Below, piece after piece: positions 32,181 through 43,761 of a stretch of DNA of 64,000 nt (its first letter is position 1; each line of letters starts with the position of its first letter). Location of the stretch: contig JADDOH010024980.1 of the NCBI GenBank assembly GCA_016648135.1, forward strand, positions 186,001-250,000. The letters are read 5' to 3'. A program made the position numbers and the translations under genes. The notes beneath the pieces were generated by a model that saw only the letters and a list, made by a program, of their open reading frames with translations, had not been told where the DNA came from and searched no databases. The stretch is from Agrypnia vestita (lineage: Eukaryota; Arthropoda; Insecta; Trichoptera; Phryganeidae).

Positions 32181-32555
32181 TTACACAACCTTGAGGCATC
32201 AAAATATACATTCAAATAAAAAAAATTACGTAACTATTGCACCTATTGTTTGTATATTTTGTATCATTCTTTACGGTATATATTGGGTTAATATTTTTCA
32301 TTTACGAATTATTTTTAAATTTTCAAAACTCTTCTTCGTGGCGCGCGTAGCTTTTATAGATAATCATCTCGCCAGGGTTTGAGCAAAATTAAAAAGTTCA
32401 TTATTTCTTGTCAAATGATATTAAAAAAAATGAAGTGCAAGTACAAAAAATTAGGTCAGTTTGTAAAATCACTATTTTTTTCCTTAAGAAATCTAAGTTA
32501 AAAATTCATAATTGACTATTGATCGTGCATAATATTAATATCGTGGATAGTATTA
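32181..32555. other. No gene seen; AT-rich spacer
   Basis: AT-rich; nothing supported. Confidence 0.5.
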
Positions 32556-32965
32556 TAATTCATCGTCATCTGCATTCCCTTATCCCAGTAGAGTCGGGGG
32601 CCCAAAGACTCGACAAGGTGTTTCCATATTCCCTTGTCTTGCGCTGCTTCTGCATGAGTCAATCAGTCTAGATCCGTTCTGTTTTCATACACATTTTCCT
32701 GTTGCCTCTCCCAGTTTAATCTGGGGCAACCCACCGACCGTTTTCCTTCCTGGGTTGCCAGGAGTATTCTTCGTGGTATTCGTTCCTCTGACATTCTTAG
32801 CACATAGCCAAGCCACCTCATTTGTGATTTTTCTATGTGTAGGAGTAGGGGTTCCATGTCAAATGTGTGCCTTATGTCGACACTTGTTCATCAATGTGAC
32901 TCCCGCTACCCCCCCTTAGAAAACTCATCTCAACAGCTTGGATCCTTGCTACGAGTATATTATAA
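32556..32965 (-). pseudogene. LINE ORF2 C-terminal remnant
   Basis: A 64-codon minus-strand frame (32663-32857) reads MEPLLLHIEKSQMRWLGYVL, RMSEERIPRRILLATQEGKR, then SVGCPRLNW. Upstream codons to about 32965 give AGVTLMNKCR-like text. These are the classic tail motifs of an insect endonuclease/reverse-transcriptase LINE (E-P-L-L-L-H-I-E-R-S-Q-L-R-W, R-M-x-x-E-R-I-P-R-R). The 3' untranslated part runs down to about 32556. It is 5'-truncated with frameshifts. Confidence 0.8.
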
Positions 32966-33143
32966 TTAGTAATTATATTATAATTAGCAATTATAATTAT
33001 GATAATTTAAAAAAAATCGGTTTTGTAGTTTTTGAGATATCATTCCCAAAAGTCTAAAAAGTCAAAGAAGTCATATTTATTTTCTAACTACGTAAGTTCT
33101 ACTATATCCTTACTACAACCTTGAAAAATATAGAAAAGGTGAA

Positions 33144-33147
<4 letters not shown>
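32966..33147. other. Short AT-rich spacer
   Basis: Contains a short repeated motif taattatattataattag; no gene. Confidence 0.4.

Positions 33148-33201
<54 letters not shown>
33148..33201. repeat. TA microsatellite
   Basis: About 26 uninterrupted TA units, followed at 33310-33360 by a mixed TA/CA stretch. Confidence 0.95.
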
Positions 33202-33204
<3 letters not shown>

Positions 33205-33389
33205 TTACAGAATGTTTTGTTTTATCATACATATTAGTTTACTAAGGATACATTTGGTTTTTCGCTGTACCTTTCCAAAAAAGAAGCAAGCTCTTATGCT
33301 TGGAGAAGGTATATACATATACCTACACACACATATACATATATATTCACATATATTTCCTGTAACGTTTTTTTTTTGTTTTTTAATAT

Positions 33390-33500
33390 TGTTGTGTTTT
33401 TTGAAATGTTCATTTATTTTATTTTTTAATAGTTGTATGTCTTTTGCCTGTTTGATTTCGGTAGGAAGATTATTAAATATTTTAAGTATGTCCAAATTTT
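33390..33500 (-). pseudogene. Possible LINE C-terminal tail
   Basis: The minus-strand frame reads LDILKIFNNLPTEIKQAKD then IQLLKNKINEHF. The pattern F-N-N-L-P-x-x-I-K, then F/L-K-x-x-x-x-x-H-F, is a frequent C-terminus of retroelement ORF2 proteins. Upstream codons decay at once. The sequence before it (ccagtgctgttctgaaaaat on the minus strand) recurs at 48666-48690. Confidence 0.45.
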
Positions 33501-33541
33501 TCAGAACAGCACTGGATTTTTGTCAGAGGGACATCATTAAT

Positions 33542-33808
33542 CAATCAATATATTCAAGATGTCTCATAGAGACGAAATTGTATTTTTAGGGGAATGTAGG
33601 TATAGAAGTCTTTGTGTATACATAGGGCTTACGACCTATCGTAAGGCTGGCTTACGTGATCACTTTACACAACGTTACATTGTGTAAAGTGATCACTTAA
33701 GCCAACCGTACGATAGGTCGTAAGCCCTATGTACACCCAAAGACTTCTATACCTACATTCCCATAAAAATATAATTTCGTCTCAGTGAGACATCTATAAC
33801 ATATTGAT
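33542..33808. repeat. Long inverted repeat of family C (130-bp arms)
   Basis: The left arm (about 33542-33672) and right arm (about 33679-33808) are near-perfect inverses around a six-base centre. Both contain agatgtctcat/ctcagtgagacatct, the gggaatgtaggtatagaagt block and tgtgtaaagtgatcac. Single arms occur elsewhere (49010-49165, 38690-38790), so this is two family C ends joined head to head. Confidence 0.9.
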
Positions 33809-36549
33809 GGATTATTAAAGTTTTTTATGGCTTAATATATTTAGTTTTTTTTTTATATTGTTTGGTATTGCACTTTGTTTAATTTTTAATTATGTTATCT
33901 AATTTTAGTATGTAATTAAAAATAATGTTTTATTTTAAAGTTATTTTGGTATATTAAAGATGTGCATATTCGAATTGTTGATTATTGTATTCCTTCAAAA
34001 TTTGAATAATTGAAAACTTTTTATAAATATTTTCTATTTTATTTACATAGAATTTTGAAAAAAAATGCTTTTGTTGAAAAAACTTTATAAATCAGATTGA
34101 ATAAATCTTACCAAAACAATTACAATTTTAATCAGATGCTCGATGAGGATTAAAACGAAGCTTAAGTTATCTCAGTGGCGCGAGAGTATTGGAGATCTAT
34201 AGACTGTGCTTTACGGAAGGCTTTATGGAAAATTAATTAAACGGTATAACTACATAAATTTTAATTTGTCATCAAACTAGCTATTATTTTTATTATTACT
34301 TTCTTGCTTAGTTTTCGTTCATGTATTTTACCATGCAAGAATACATTAACAGATTTACCTTATTATGCAATCTGTCTTTCGTGGACTTAATGGTCTGTTT
34401 AACTTATTATAATATATGTAAGAAAAATTTCAAAATATTTGGTATTGTTAAAAAAAACTATTTAAACATTTTACTTAATCAAATATTTTGTAGGTATGTT
34501 ATGTCTGTAAAAATCAACTGAATATGTTTAACATTAACAATTACAAAAAAAAAACATCGTAAATGTTAATTACGAGAGTAATTTTTTGATAATGCTTTTA
34601 TTTAATGCGACTGTATGAATTTACCAAAAAATAGTTTAATTTTCAAATTTAATTATTTAATTTAAATCATCGCGAAAATAATAATTCCCTGTTCTCGAAC
34701 AAAACAAAATTTTTTGGCTAAATTTTTTTGATGTAGCTTTGTAAAAAAATGGCGTTGTATTAACATGAAAATTCGTTTCATTTATACAATTAAAACATGA
34801 AAAGCTTTTTTCTATTTTTCCCTTAACACACTTTATTTGTTCAATTTTTCACAACGACGGCGTTGGCATTGAGTAAAATATTATTTCGGAAAAAATGACT
34901 CCCGGGAAGAGCGAACTAATTATTTTGACGGTATTCAAAATAATTGCTCAAAAAAGCTGTCACTGTGAAAATTCAGGAGAGCAATCGATCGTTGATGGGT
35001 GAGTATATTTTTTTTATAAAAAGATATTGAAAACGACTAGAGATAGGAAATACTTTTATAATAGCGTCGATGGGTACATTACAATGACCATTTTTAATAT
35101 TTTTTTACGTCTACCTTCTTTAATTATTTTTATTGATTATGCAACATAATCAATATTGATTGATGCAACTAAGAAAATATTCATTTAACCAAATTATTAC
35201 ACATTTAAAAATAAATCGCTATGCTAGCTGACTTCACCCGAAATTTGATATAAAATTCATAATCAATTTAAAAATGTTATATTTTATGACTACGATTTTA
35301 TGAAAAAAACCTTTCGAGTTGAAAATAGTCCTAGAATTACAGTTTTCCCACAGTTCACAAGAAGAAATTCTTATTTTTAATTAATATTATTAAGCTTCAA
35401 TGAAGACGACGTATCACAAAAAATATGTGCACACGTGTTGTAGTTCATTTCTATACATTTTGAAAGTAACTTCGCAGGCAAGAAGTAAAATATTTATCAA
35501 ATGAATGGTTTAATGGAAACCGTATATTTTCAATATATTTGGTTTTGTTGAACCATCAATCATTCGTGAAATATCACGGATTCTAAAAATACCGGAAATT
35601 CGAATTATTCCAGTGAACCAGCAGGATGAACAATAATTTACACGAATGGAAAAATTCAAAATTTTTGAAAATTAATCAATTCTTATTCATTGGAAAATGG
35701 TTAATGTATTCGGGATTAAGCTCTGTAAAAAGATAACGCGTAATACAATAATTAAAATAAAGTGACCCAACTTAAACTCCGGACAAGCTGTTCAATATTT
35801 GGAAAATATAATACCATTACTAAATCGCTAGGCAAATAATTATATTTCGTAACATTAACAACTTATTATAAACTGAAAGAGGAATCAGAAATAAAATCAG
35901 TAATATTAATTTGATTAATTAACTTGGATAAGGATATTGATAAGAAACATAAAAAAACTTACAGTTCGGATTCTTTATGTCCATTCTTGCAGAACTGGAT
36001 GACGTCAGTAAATATTGAAGAACTTACCTGGGAAAAATAAATATTTTTATTAATGTGTATACAAGGAGGATAATATTATTTTTATACCAAAACACTCATG
36101 AAATATGATCAACATATATACGTTTGTATCTACATATAAATATACATTTATATAAATTAAATAAACAAGTAAATAAAAAAAAATTCGTAAAATAATGCTT
36201 TTTATATTACTTTCAACGCGAGAAGGTATGAAGGGCACATGAATGTGAGATGCTAATTGCAGAAAATACTGCGTTTATTGCGCATCTTGCGTAATTGTTG
36301 CAAATCAAAGTTATCCTTAGATATTGGAAAACTAAATTCAACGTAACCCTAATTAATCGAGTAAGACATTTTGTTCAGATGCCTAATTTCACTGTTAAAT
36401 CTGCCTACTAAAATTTATAAATTAAATCGGAACATTTTTTCATACAAATATTGATCAATCTAGAAGCTACGTAGGTATTTAATATTCAATATTAATGCAA
36501 AATTATTAATTGAAATCGAAATAATGGCTAAATCATGTTGAAATAATTT
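33809..36549. other. No gene seen; long AT-rich stretch
   Basis: About 2.7 kb of very AT-rich DNA. Frames such as 34321-34521 and 36050-36238 match nothing known. No RNA gene or repeat boundary was recognised. Confidence 0.5.
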
Positions 36550-36655
36550 ATAATATATATATATATATATATATATTATTATAATATATAGATATATATA
36601 ATATATTTAATATATCTATATATTTATATAAGATATATAAATATATCTATATAAT
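36550..36655. repeat. AT-rich simple repeat cluster
   Basis: A 24-bp AT run, then degenerate atatata/tatatc units. Confidence 0.9.
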
Positions 36656-36860
36656 CAACCACTTTTACGTAAATGATGAAAGTTCAGTAACATCAGTACG
36701 GTCAGTACGTTGGTAAAAAATCAATTACAAGATTCTACCACATCAAATAAACGAAGAAACAAACAACAAACGGACAAAAGAGTTAAATAAAGGCATATAA
36801 AAATACACAACTATTAAGAGTATTTGGAGGCCATCATAAATTAGCGATGTAATATATCTT
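36656..36860. other. Spacer
   Basis: AT-rich; nothing supported. Confidence 0.4.
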
Positions 36861-37115
36861 TTTTTTAACTCGTAGCGTCCGATTGTCTGCTTGTCTGCCG
36901 AAAAAATTTTGGATCGATTTTAAACCCTTTTCCCGTGATCCAATCGAGCTGAAATTTTGCAGGCAGACTCTTAGAGATAATAAAAATGATCTAACCAATT
37001 TTGGTTTAAAAAAAATAATTATTATAATATAATTTTCAATTTTTCGAATTTTTTTTTTACTCCCTTTCGTAGCGTCGGCCGACTTAAGTCCGACACGTGG
37101 AGTAGGCGCGAAACT
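36861..37115 (-). repeat. Dispersed repeat family A, copy 4
   Basis: ttttttaactcgtagcgtcc, cgtgatccaatcgagctgaa, and a second tactccctttcgtagcgtcg near 37060. The gacgctacg-n-gggagta motif therefore appears in the same direction at both ends of this copy. A 97-codon minus-strand frame overlaps it but is not conserved. Confidence 0.7.
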
Positions 37116-37679
37116 ATAATGTGTCAATTATATTTCTAAATCTGTAAATTTAAATGTTCAGTTATCTTATGAATAGAATGTGGTGTATAAAATGGTGTTT
37201 TTTAGAGATATACAACATTAAAAATAAATAAAAACAAATAAATACCGTGGTAGCGCCAATGGTATTGGCTTACTTGGAAAGATAATTTTATGCCATTATT
37301 ATTGAAATATGTTTACGATACCACGATTTTCAAAATTTATTAGCACATTTTGCAGGCATTATTTTGGTGTGGGTAGTTCAATTCACATTGAAATGGTAAA
37401 CCCAAGTGAACACAAATCAGCTATCGGTTGTTAAATTGGCTGTCGCTGGAAACGGGGTTACCGATTCGAAAAATAACTTCTAATTAATGAATTCTATACT
37501 AATCATCTAAAAATTTGTCTCGATCGCTCTATTCTTGTTTTAGTCAGATTTATGTGGTAATTTTAAGATGTGTTGTAACGTGCAAATTTTGCATATTTTA
37601 TGCAATAATAATCATTTATCGGTACTGTAAGAAACTACGTCAAATCAATATTATGCAACCCAATCAATCTTGTTGAATT
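37116..37679. other. No gene seen; AT-rich spacer
   Basis: AT-rich; nothing supported. Confidence 0.5.
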
Positions 37680-38010
37680 CTCCCCTATTGAAATGGTCCG
37701 CAACGATCCTTCCGCGAATTAATGGTGTAATCCTGACTGATGCAACATCCCCAAGCCATACATTGTAGCGGATACAGCCTCCAGCCACCATTCATCAAGC
37801 GAGGGGTGGTAAAAGGCTTTGGATGCGTCCGTAAACAAAAGGGACATGTCTTTTCACCTGGGATCGTGCTCGAGTACCTAACCTGGAAAACCAACCACTT
37901 AACCTTAGTGTTGCCATATGGGGTGAGTAATAAACGCGGCGGAGTACGTGTCCCTTTACCCTGTTTTTTTATGCTGCCCTTGGTTGATCAACTAATGGAA
38001 AGGTTTTAAA
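37680..38010. other. GC-richer block with frames on both strands
   Basis: Overlapping frames of 89 codons (plus, 37740-38009) and 69 codons (minus, 37685-37894). Neither is recognised, and frames open on both strands point to composition rather than coding. Candidate exon or conserved noncoding element. Confidence 0.3.
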
Positions 38011-38540
38011 AATTATATTTAAGAGAGAAAAATATCGCTCACCAAATTATAATATTTATGAAAAAAAATATCCACATTAATTGCAACTAACGAAATTGCA
38101 ACGCGACTCGATGGGATGTATCGGTGATGCAAATTTTAGCCTTTTTTAAAAATATATTTAGTAGATTTTCCTTATTTAAGTGGATTAAAAAGAAGTCGAA
38201 AATTTACCCTTAAATATTATAACAAAACTGTTTGTCAATCAAATCAAAATTCATAATTCGTAATTACTTGTCGCTTTTATAATATTACTTAGATTCCAAA
38301 TAGCTTTTATTAACTTTTATTTTTTTAATTTAATATTTTGTTACCTACTCTTCTCAATATATACTATCACTAGTCTATTAATAATATAATCCGGTAAAAA
38401 CATGTTTTAAAAATTTGATTTAATTTTTTGGTTGTTGTCACTAATCATGGCATTGAAATAACATAAAATTTGTACATTCAATAAGGTGCAATAAATTAAA
38501 CACAAAAAAAGTTGCTTTTAAAAATAATATTGCTAAAAAT
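38011..38540. other. No gene seen; AT-rich spacer
   Basis: AT-rich; nothing supported. Confidence 0.5.
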
Positions 38541-38790
38541 ATAGAGGTATAATTACCAGCTACGAAACCTATACATACTATTTCATAAGAAAAACAATAT
38601 GTATCTAGCATAATTTCTTCAAATATATGAAAGGTTTTATGATTGGATCATAGATACAACATTAAAAAATTTGATAATACGTTTCTTACGATGGAATTGG
38701 TGAACGTTGCATAAAAATACTTCCGTACAGCTTTCTTATATAAATAGCTTTGCCTCTGTGAGACTTCTACAATTTATCTTAACAATAATA
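38541..38790 (+). repeat. Dispersed repeat family C, decayed copy
   Basis: Contains agaggtataattaccagcta, ggaattggtgaacgtt and a terminus ctctgtgagacttctacaat, parallel to 49010-49165 (gtgaatgttac ... ctctgtgagatatctataat) and to 3740-3870. Confidence 0.5.
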
Positions 38791-39110
38791 CAGATTAGTG
38801 AAAGCTAAAGTCCTAACTTGCATGACGTTCTGGACGGGCTAGGGTTCTTCGTTCGCCCGAGCACTTAAAACTTATTTTCCCAGCTACTTGGTGTACGCAC
38901 TTATTACAAGATAACTTTTCTTTGAAGGATCGCCCTTGTGAGGAAATAAAATACTTCAGATTACGATTAAACAGCTCTCTACTGAAGATGGATACACGGA
39001 ATCGAGGGCGTTCTGTCTTACTACTTCAAGATTACGTGACTGAGCAAGAAGAGAAATCACAAAACACTAATAATAAAAGCCCATCTCTATCATAGCTGTG
39101 TTCCTGGGTA
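38791..39110. other. Mixed-composition block
   Basis: Less AT-rich around 38815-39110 (gttctggacgggctagggtt, gaatcgagggcgttctgtct). No long frame. Role unknown. Confidence 0.25.
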
Positions 39111-39324
39111 TAATCCTCCTGAAATATAATTATCTTATGGATTTCAGAAAATTTAATAAAATTAGCGTTTGAAAAATGAATTCTTCTTATTTTTACTTGT
39201 GAATTCATTTCATTACAAAATAAAACGATTTAAAATGATGTCATGACTTTACGGCTATTCAAAATCTTCAGTATAGAGTTTTCTGGTCTATCCTTAGGTA
39301 ACGTTATTCTCTTTGTAAAAATAT
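39111..39324. other. AT-rich spacer
   Basis: Contains agagttttctggtctatcc (39276-39294), faintly like PLE termini; too short to call. Confidence 0.3.
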
Positions 39325-39655
39325 CCATCACTTAAGCTACCAGATGGCGTTGCTTATACGCTTGCACAAATAAACTACGATTTCGCGATAATTTTATTGA
39401 TTGTGAATGTTAATTTTGTTTGATATTTTGTGAAAAACTGAAGCGAATTAAGTAACATTTTAGCAATAGCAGATCATAGATCATTTGAAATTTCAAAAAT
39501 GGTTAGAAGATTCTTACTATAATGTGTGTTGATGTAAAAAATATAGATTTTTTATATTTAATAATGTAACTAATTAAAAACTAATAAATAATTCATGGAA
39601 GCTAAAATTGAAAAATAAAATATCCGTCTTTTTCGACGGGTTATAGCTACGTATT
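39325..39655 (+). repeat. Dispersed repeat family B, copy 3 (extended)
   Basis: Starts ccatcacttaagctaccagat, then ggcgttgcttatacgcttgc, and ends tctttttcgacgggttatagc. Ends match copies at 4643-5065 and 14404-14515; the middle is AT-rich and longer. Confidence 0.5.
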
Positions 39656-40309
39656 ACTTAATATCTCAAATTGAAATAAATATTTTTTGACATACTCGTA
39701 TGTAAAACTTTATTGTCTCCTGTTTTTTATGCTTTTCTAAATGAATGAAGCACCTTTTCTCTTTGAAAATGGACGTAATTGAATAAATTCTGCCGCACTT
39801 TATTCTTCTTATAACGCTACATATATAAAATAAATTACCTGAGCGTCACACCTTAGAAAAACTAATATTACTGTTATATGCAACAATAATAGTGTTAAAA
39901 AATTTCCAAATACTGTAAAATATTACAAAACAAATCTATTAAAACTATATGATAAAAATGTATTTCTTGATGTAACAAAACTGATACCTAAGGAACAAAT
40001 GTCACACAAGGAAGAATAGCGAAAAACGATAAAGACGTAGCGGAAAACCCAAGTATACATAGATTGATCAAACAATGTCAAAGGTAAACGTGGTCAGTAC
40101 TTTCAGCTACGACAAAGAACAAACAGCTGCGACGAGGAAAAAATAAGTAACAAACAGATAAAGCTAAACCGACAAGTTTATTGACTGAAAAGATTGAGAA
40201 ATTGATAAATTGGAATATCAAATACTACTGTTAAAGGTTAAAGACAATATTATTTTAATAACATAAATGTATTTGCACATTGAATTTAAATATGTGTAAA
40301 ACTAGGTTT
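39656..40309. other. No gene seen; AT-rich spacer
   Basis: AT-rich; nothing supported. Confidence 0.5.
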
Positions 40310-40546
40310 CGTGCCTTCTCCTTTCTCGTTTGTATGGTTTCCAGTTTGAGAAATCCGTCAAAATTTCGAAAAATCCAAAATTGTACTATAATTAAAATTT
40401 TTAAACGAAAATTTGTTAGATCATTTTTATCGTCGTCACGAGTCTGCCTGTAAGGTTTCAGGATCACGGGAAACGGATTAAACATCGATCCAAAGTTTTT
40501 TCAGCAGACAAGCAGACGCTACGAGTTAAAAGAAAGGGAGTAAAAT
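40310..40546 (+). repeat. Dispersed repeat family A, copy 5
   Basis: Core includes cgaaaatttgttagatcatt, cacgagtctgcctgtaaggt and gacgctacgagttaaaagaaagggag. Shorter than the other copies, with an internal gap where the copies at 6529 and 3261 read gctcgatcggatcacggg. Confidence 0.7.
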
Positions 40547-41407
40547 TAGAAAGCCTGAGTACTTTAAGGAAACTCTTTTGACCCCCATTTGTTTATATAG
40601 GGTATTGACACTGTGAAGCCAACAATAATAATAATATATAAGTTGATTGTTGAAATTAACTAATTTTCTTTGTTCTTTTCAGCCTTTCGTGACTCTGTCT
40701 TTTGCAACGATGTTCAGGGCTATGCCACTTGTGTGTCTGACCATTTAATTTGGCGTATTTGCCCATACTTATAATCATAATAACCCTATTTCATAATATA
40801 ACCACATTTATATATATTATATATATAATAATATATAATATAGTTTATAGATATATATATTATATATATATGTTATTTATATTTTTCATTTATTTATGGA
40901 AGCGAGTCCCGTAATATTTTAATAAATGATATAAATAAATGAAAAATATATCAGAATATTCTTCAAAATTACCTAGTTACTGCTGTAGAAAAAGTTCATC
41001 AGAATTTGAATCTGGGTCCAAGCACTGTTGCAATAAGTTTATTTCACGAGGAATGGTCATTTCAGATCCCATGTGCAGGACTCTGTTACTGTCAACATCA
41101 GGCCCACCGCTACAATTACTTCATATTTGCCTGTAGATGATGGTCCCAAGCGGACATTTCTGCCTGTGACTATATAATAAGCCTTGATAAAGGAACACAA
41201 TATTATTTCTAGTATACCTACATAAAAAGTGCCATTCTAAAGTGTGTTTTTTTTTTTCAATTTCGTTGTATCCTACTCCTGATGTATAATATATCTCGAA
41301 TAAAAAAGAAAATAAACTACCTAGTTTCATGTCGTCTCCAAGAATATCATGATTTCAGGTTCATTATTATTTTTACAAAAAAATATTTAATAAATATTTT
41401 TACAAAG
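40547..41407. other. No gene seen; includes AT simple repeat at 40805-40872
   Basis: AT-rich with an interrupted TA repeat. Frames at 40939-41136 and 41121-41330 are not recognised. Confidence 0.5.
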
Positions 41408-41462
41408 GCACTCGTCTGACGTGGCGAGGAGTCAAAACAAACCTCGTCACTGTCTCAGGGTA
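41408..41462 (-). repeat. Dispersed repeat family E, short copy
   Basis: The reverse complement reads gagacagtgacgaggtttgt then actcctcgccacgtcag, matching ggacagtgaagtggtttgtg and tcctcgccacgtcac at 1567-1606. Confidence 0.5.
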
Positions 41463-42473
41463 GCAATAGGATGAAAAATAGAATAAAAGAATAAATATTC
41501 TATTAATTAGTTAATAGAATAAATATTATATTAATAGAATAAATATTATATTAATGCGAAAATATCTTTACAAAAATTAAAAATTAAATGAAAATAGCAA
41601 CAAATTAAAATCACAGTAAACAAAAATGAAAAAAAATCGCATTTGACAATTTTTTTTTGTATGGGTAATAAAATATAGTATAAATATACTAAGTTATACA
41701 GCGGTCTGTGGTTCAAGGCTTTTCAGGGAACCACCAAGCTTGTAATATTTGTTAAGCATCAGCTTTTTCTCAGTTTGAAAATAATACGATATTTATTTAT
41801 TAGTGTACGCATCCTTTTTTTAAATAAAAATTTAATACAAAGAAATTTAACTTCAATTTTGTATTATACTTGATATTTCGCTACACCTCCTGTCATTCTA
41901 TTATCACATTTATATCACAAAAGTAAAAAGTGTATTGTTTTTTTTTATTGATGAATGGTTAATATTTTTTTATTTAAATAAGTGTGTAATAAATTCATAC
42001 ATAATATAAATTTGCATATTAAAAACAATTATAACTTATCGTTACGAGATTCTAAAAATTAAGGAAAACGACATGTGATCGAAGGCTCCTTAAAGTTCTG
42101 GAATACGCTTATGCATTTAAATTCGCCTGGAGAATAGAAAACTAAAGCGGTCATAAATTACGATGAAAACGCGTACGGCGCAACAGTTTTGAGTTTAAAT
42201 GTCTCGAAAAGCATAGACAAAGAAGTGAAAGAGTACCTGCGTACGAAATGACCACAGAACGGAATGTATTAGCATTTCCAGAGACAAGTGAAATATTCTC
42301 GAGTGACTAGTGAAAGATTTAGTAAGAATTACAGAAGGTGCTTTATGAAATTCGTATCCAGTGACATTTTGTAAATAATAAAATATTAATAAAATGAATT
42401 AATTTTGAGTGTTTCATTTGTCCACTGCCACGATCCCGTGATCTTTATTAAAAAAAAATAGCCAACAAATTTA
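41463..42473. other. No gene seen; small tandem repeat
   Basis: A roughly 20-base unit (aatagaataaatattatatt) is repeated about three times at 41495-41556. A mixed-composition patch lies at 42060-42350. No gene. Confidence 0.45.
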
Positions 42474-42502
42474 TTAGGTCCTTACATATGAAATTGGCGT
42501 TT
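42474..42502 (+). repeat. mariner inverted terminal repeat (transposase 3' side)
   Basis: 29 bases identical to the reverse complement of 43731-43759; preceded by the target TA. Confidence 0.95.
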
Positions 42503-42551
42503 AATATGGGAGGAACATAAAGCCGATTTTTTTTTATTATAATATATTTAT

Positions 42552-43571
42552 TTAATCAAAGTATGTACCATTGCTATCTATGCACTTTTGCCATCTCATA
42601 GGTAGTTCATCGATCCCTTTACTAAAAAAACCATTCGGACGGGAATAAATAAAATCTTTGAAGGCGGTTTGGACTGCCCCATCGGAGTTGAATTTTTTCC
42701 TTTGCAAGAAGTTATCCAAATTTCGAAAAAAATGGTAATCTGTTGGGGCAAGGTCCGGAGAGTACGGTGGATGTCTTAGACATTCCAATTGAAGCTCCTC
42801 TAATTTGGTAGCCGTCTGTTGTGCAGTGTGTGGTCTAGCGTTATCATGAAGCAGCAGTGGCCTAGAGCGATTAACCAGCCTCGGTTGTTTAGCAGCTAGC
42901 TTTTCCATCATGGTTTGCAGTTGCTGACAATAGACATCTGCCGTAATCGTCTGGCCAGATTTAAGAAAGCTGTAGTGAACGACACCAGCACTAGTCCACC
43001 AAACGCTCACAAGTAACTTTTTTGGAGTCAATTTTCGCTTGGGGCATGGTTTGGCTGGTTCGGCAGAGTTCAGTCATTGCGATGAGCGCTTCCGATTATC
43101 GTACAGGATCCACTTTTCATCACAGGTAATGATTCGATTTAAAATCCCTTCATTATTGTGCCGGTTGAGTAATGCAACGCAGCAGTCAACGCGCGTTTGT
43201 TGATTTGCTTCACTCAATTCGTGAGGTACCCACCTTTCAAGCTTTTTCACCTTACCAATTTGCTTCAAGTGGATTAAAACAGTTTTATCACTAACACCGC
43301 AGCCTGCAGCTAACTCGGATGTGGTTTGCGATGGATCCGCTTCCACAATAGCCTTCAATTCTTCATTATCAACTTTGGTCTCCGGCCGTCCACGGGGCTT
43401 GTTCTGCAGGTCGAAATTTCCAGAACGAAAACGTTGGAACCAAAAACGCACTGTGTTTTCTTTTGCGGTACCGTCGCCATACACATCATTAATCCTTCGA
43501 GCCGTTTCTGCAGCACTGGTGCCACGGTGGAACTCGTACTCGTAAATAACGCGATATTTCAAGTTTTTCAT
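42552..43571 (-). pseudogene. mariner transposase with one in-frame stop
   Basis: The frame runs from ATG at 43571 (MKNLKYRVIYEYEFH) to a stop at 42554-42552: 339 codons, normal for mariner. A single TGA at 43073-43071 (codon 166) replaces the usual Trp after RKRSSQ; the frame is otherwise open. The N-terminal helix-turn-helix region includes RGTSAAETARRIND and WFQRFRSG. The linker motif is WVPHEL. The catalytic D,D34D triad is kept: Asp151 in CDEKWI, Asp243 in LLHDNARPH, Asp278 in SPDLAPTDYHFF, with 34 residues between the last two. The enzyme would bind the terminal repeats and move the element by cut and paste. The ATG at 43571 is preferred over one 66 bases upstream because family similarity begins here. 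Confidence 0.93.
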
Positions 43572-43730
43572 TTTGTAAACCGAGTGACGTAAAGAAAAAA
43601 ACAATTGAGGAAAAAACAAATGAATTATAATTTTCAAAACACAAATACATGAGTAAATAGCTGTATAAATTTGGATTTGGAATTCTTAACCAAAGAGAAG
43701 ATATTTGAGATCAAATTTGCCAGTACGGCA

Positions 43731-43759
43731 AAACGCCAATTTCATATGTAAGGACCTAA
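43731..43759 (-). repeat. mariner inverted terminal repeat (transposase 5' side)
   Basis: 29-base partner of 42474-42502; followed by the target TA. Confidence 0.95.
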
Positions 43760-43761
43760 TA

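Larger units (their letters stand above)
42474..43759 (-). mobile_element. Full-length mariner transposon
   Basis: 1286 bp with perfect 29-bp inverted repeats (42474-42502 and 43731-43759) beginning TTAGGTCCTTACATATGAAA. TA duplications flank it at 42472-42473 and 43760-43761. The length, TIR size and TA target are exactly those of mariner elements. The enclosed transposase is collinear and full length but carries one stop. The sequence resembles the cecropia subfamily, which includes the Hsmar1 type. Confidence 0.95.

Noticed and set aside
37685..38009. Overlapping 89- and 69-codon frames as an exon
   Set aside because: Open on both strands, no splice pair, no recognisable domain.
43321..43592. 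Plus-strand frames inside the mariner
   Set aside because: Antisense shadows of the transposase.
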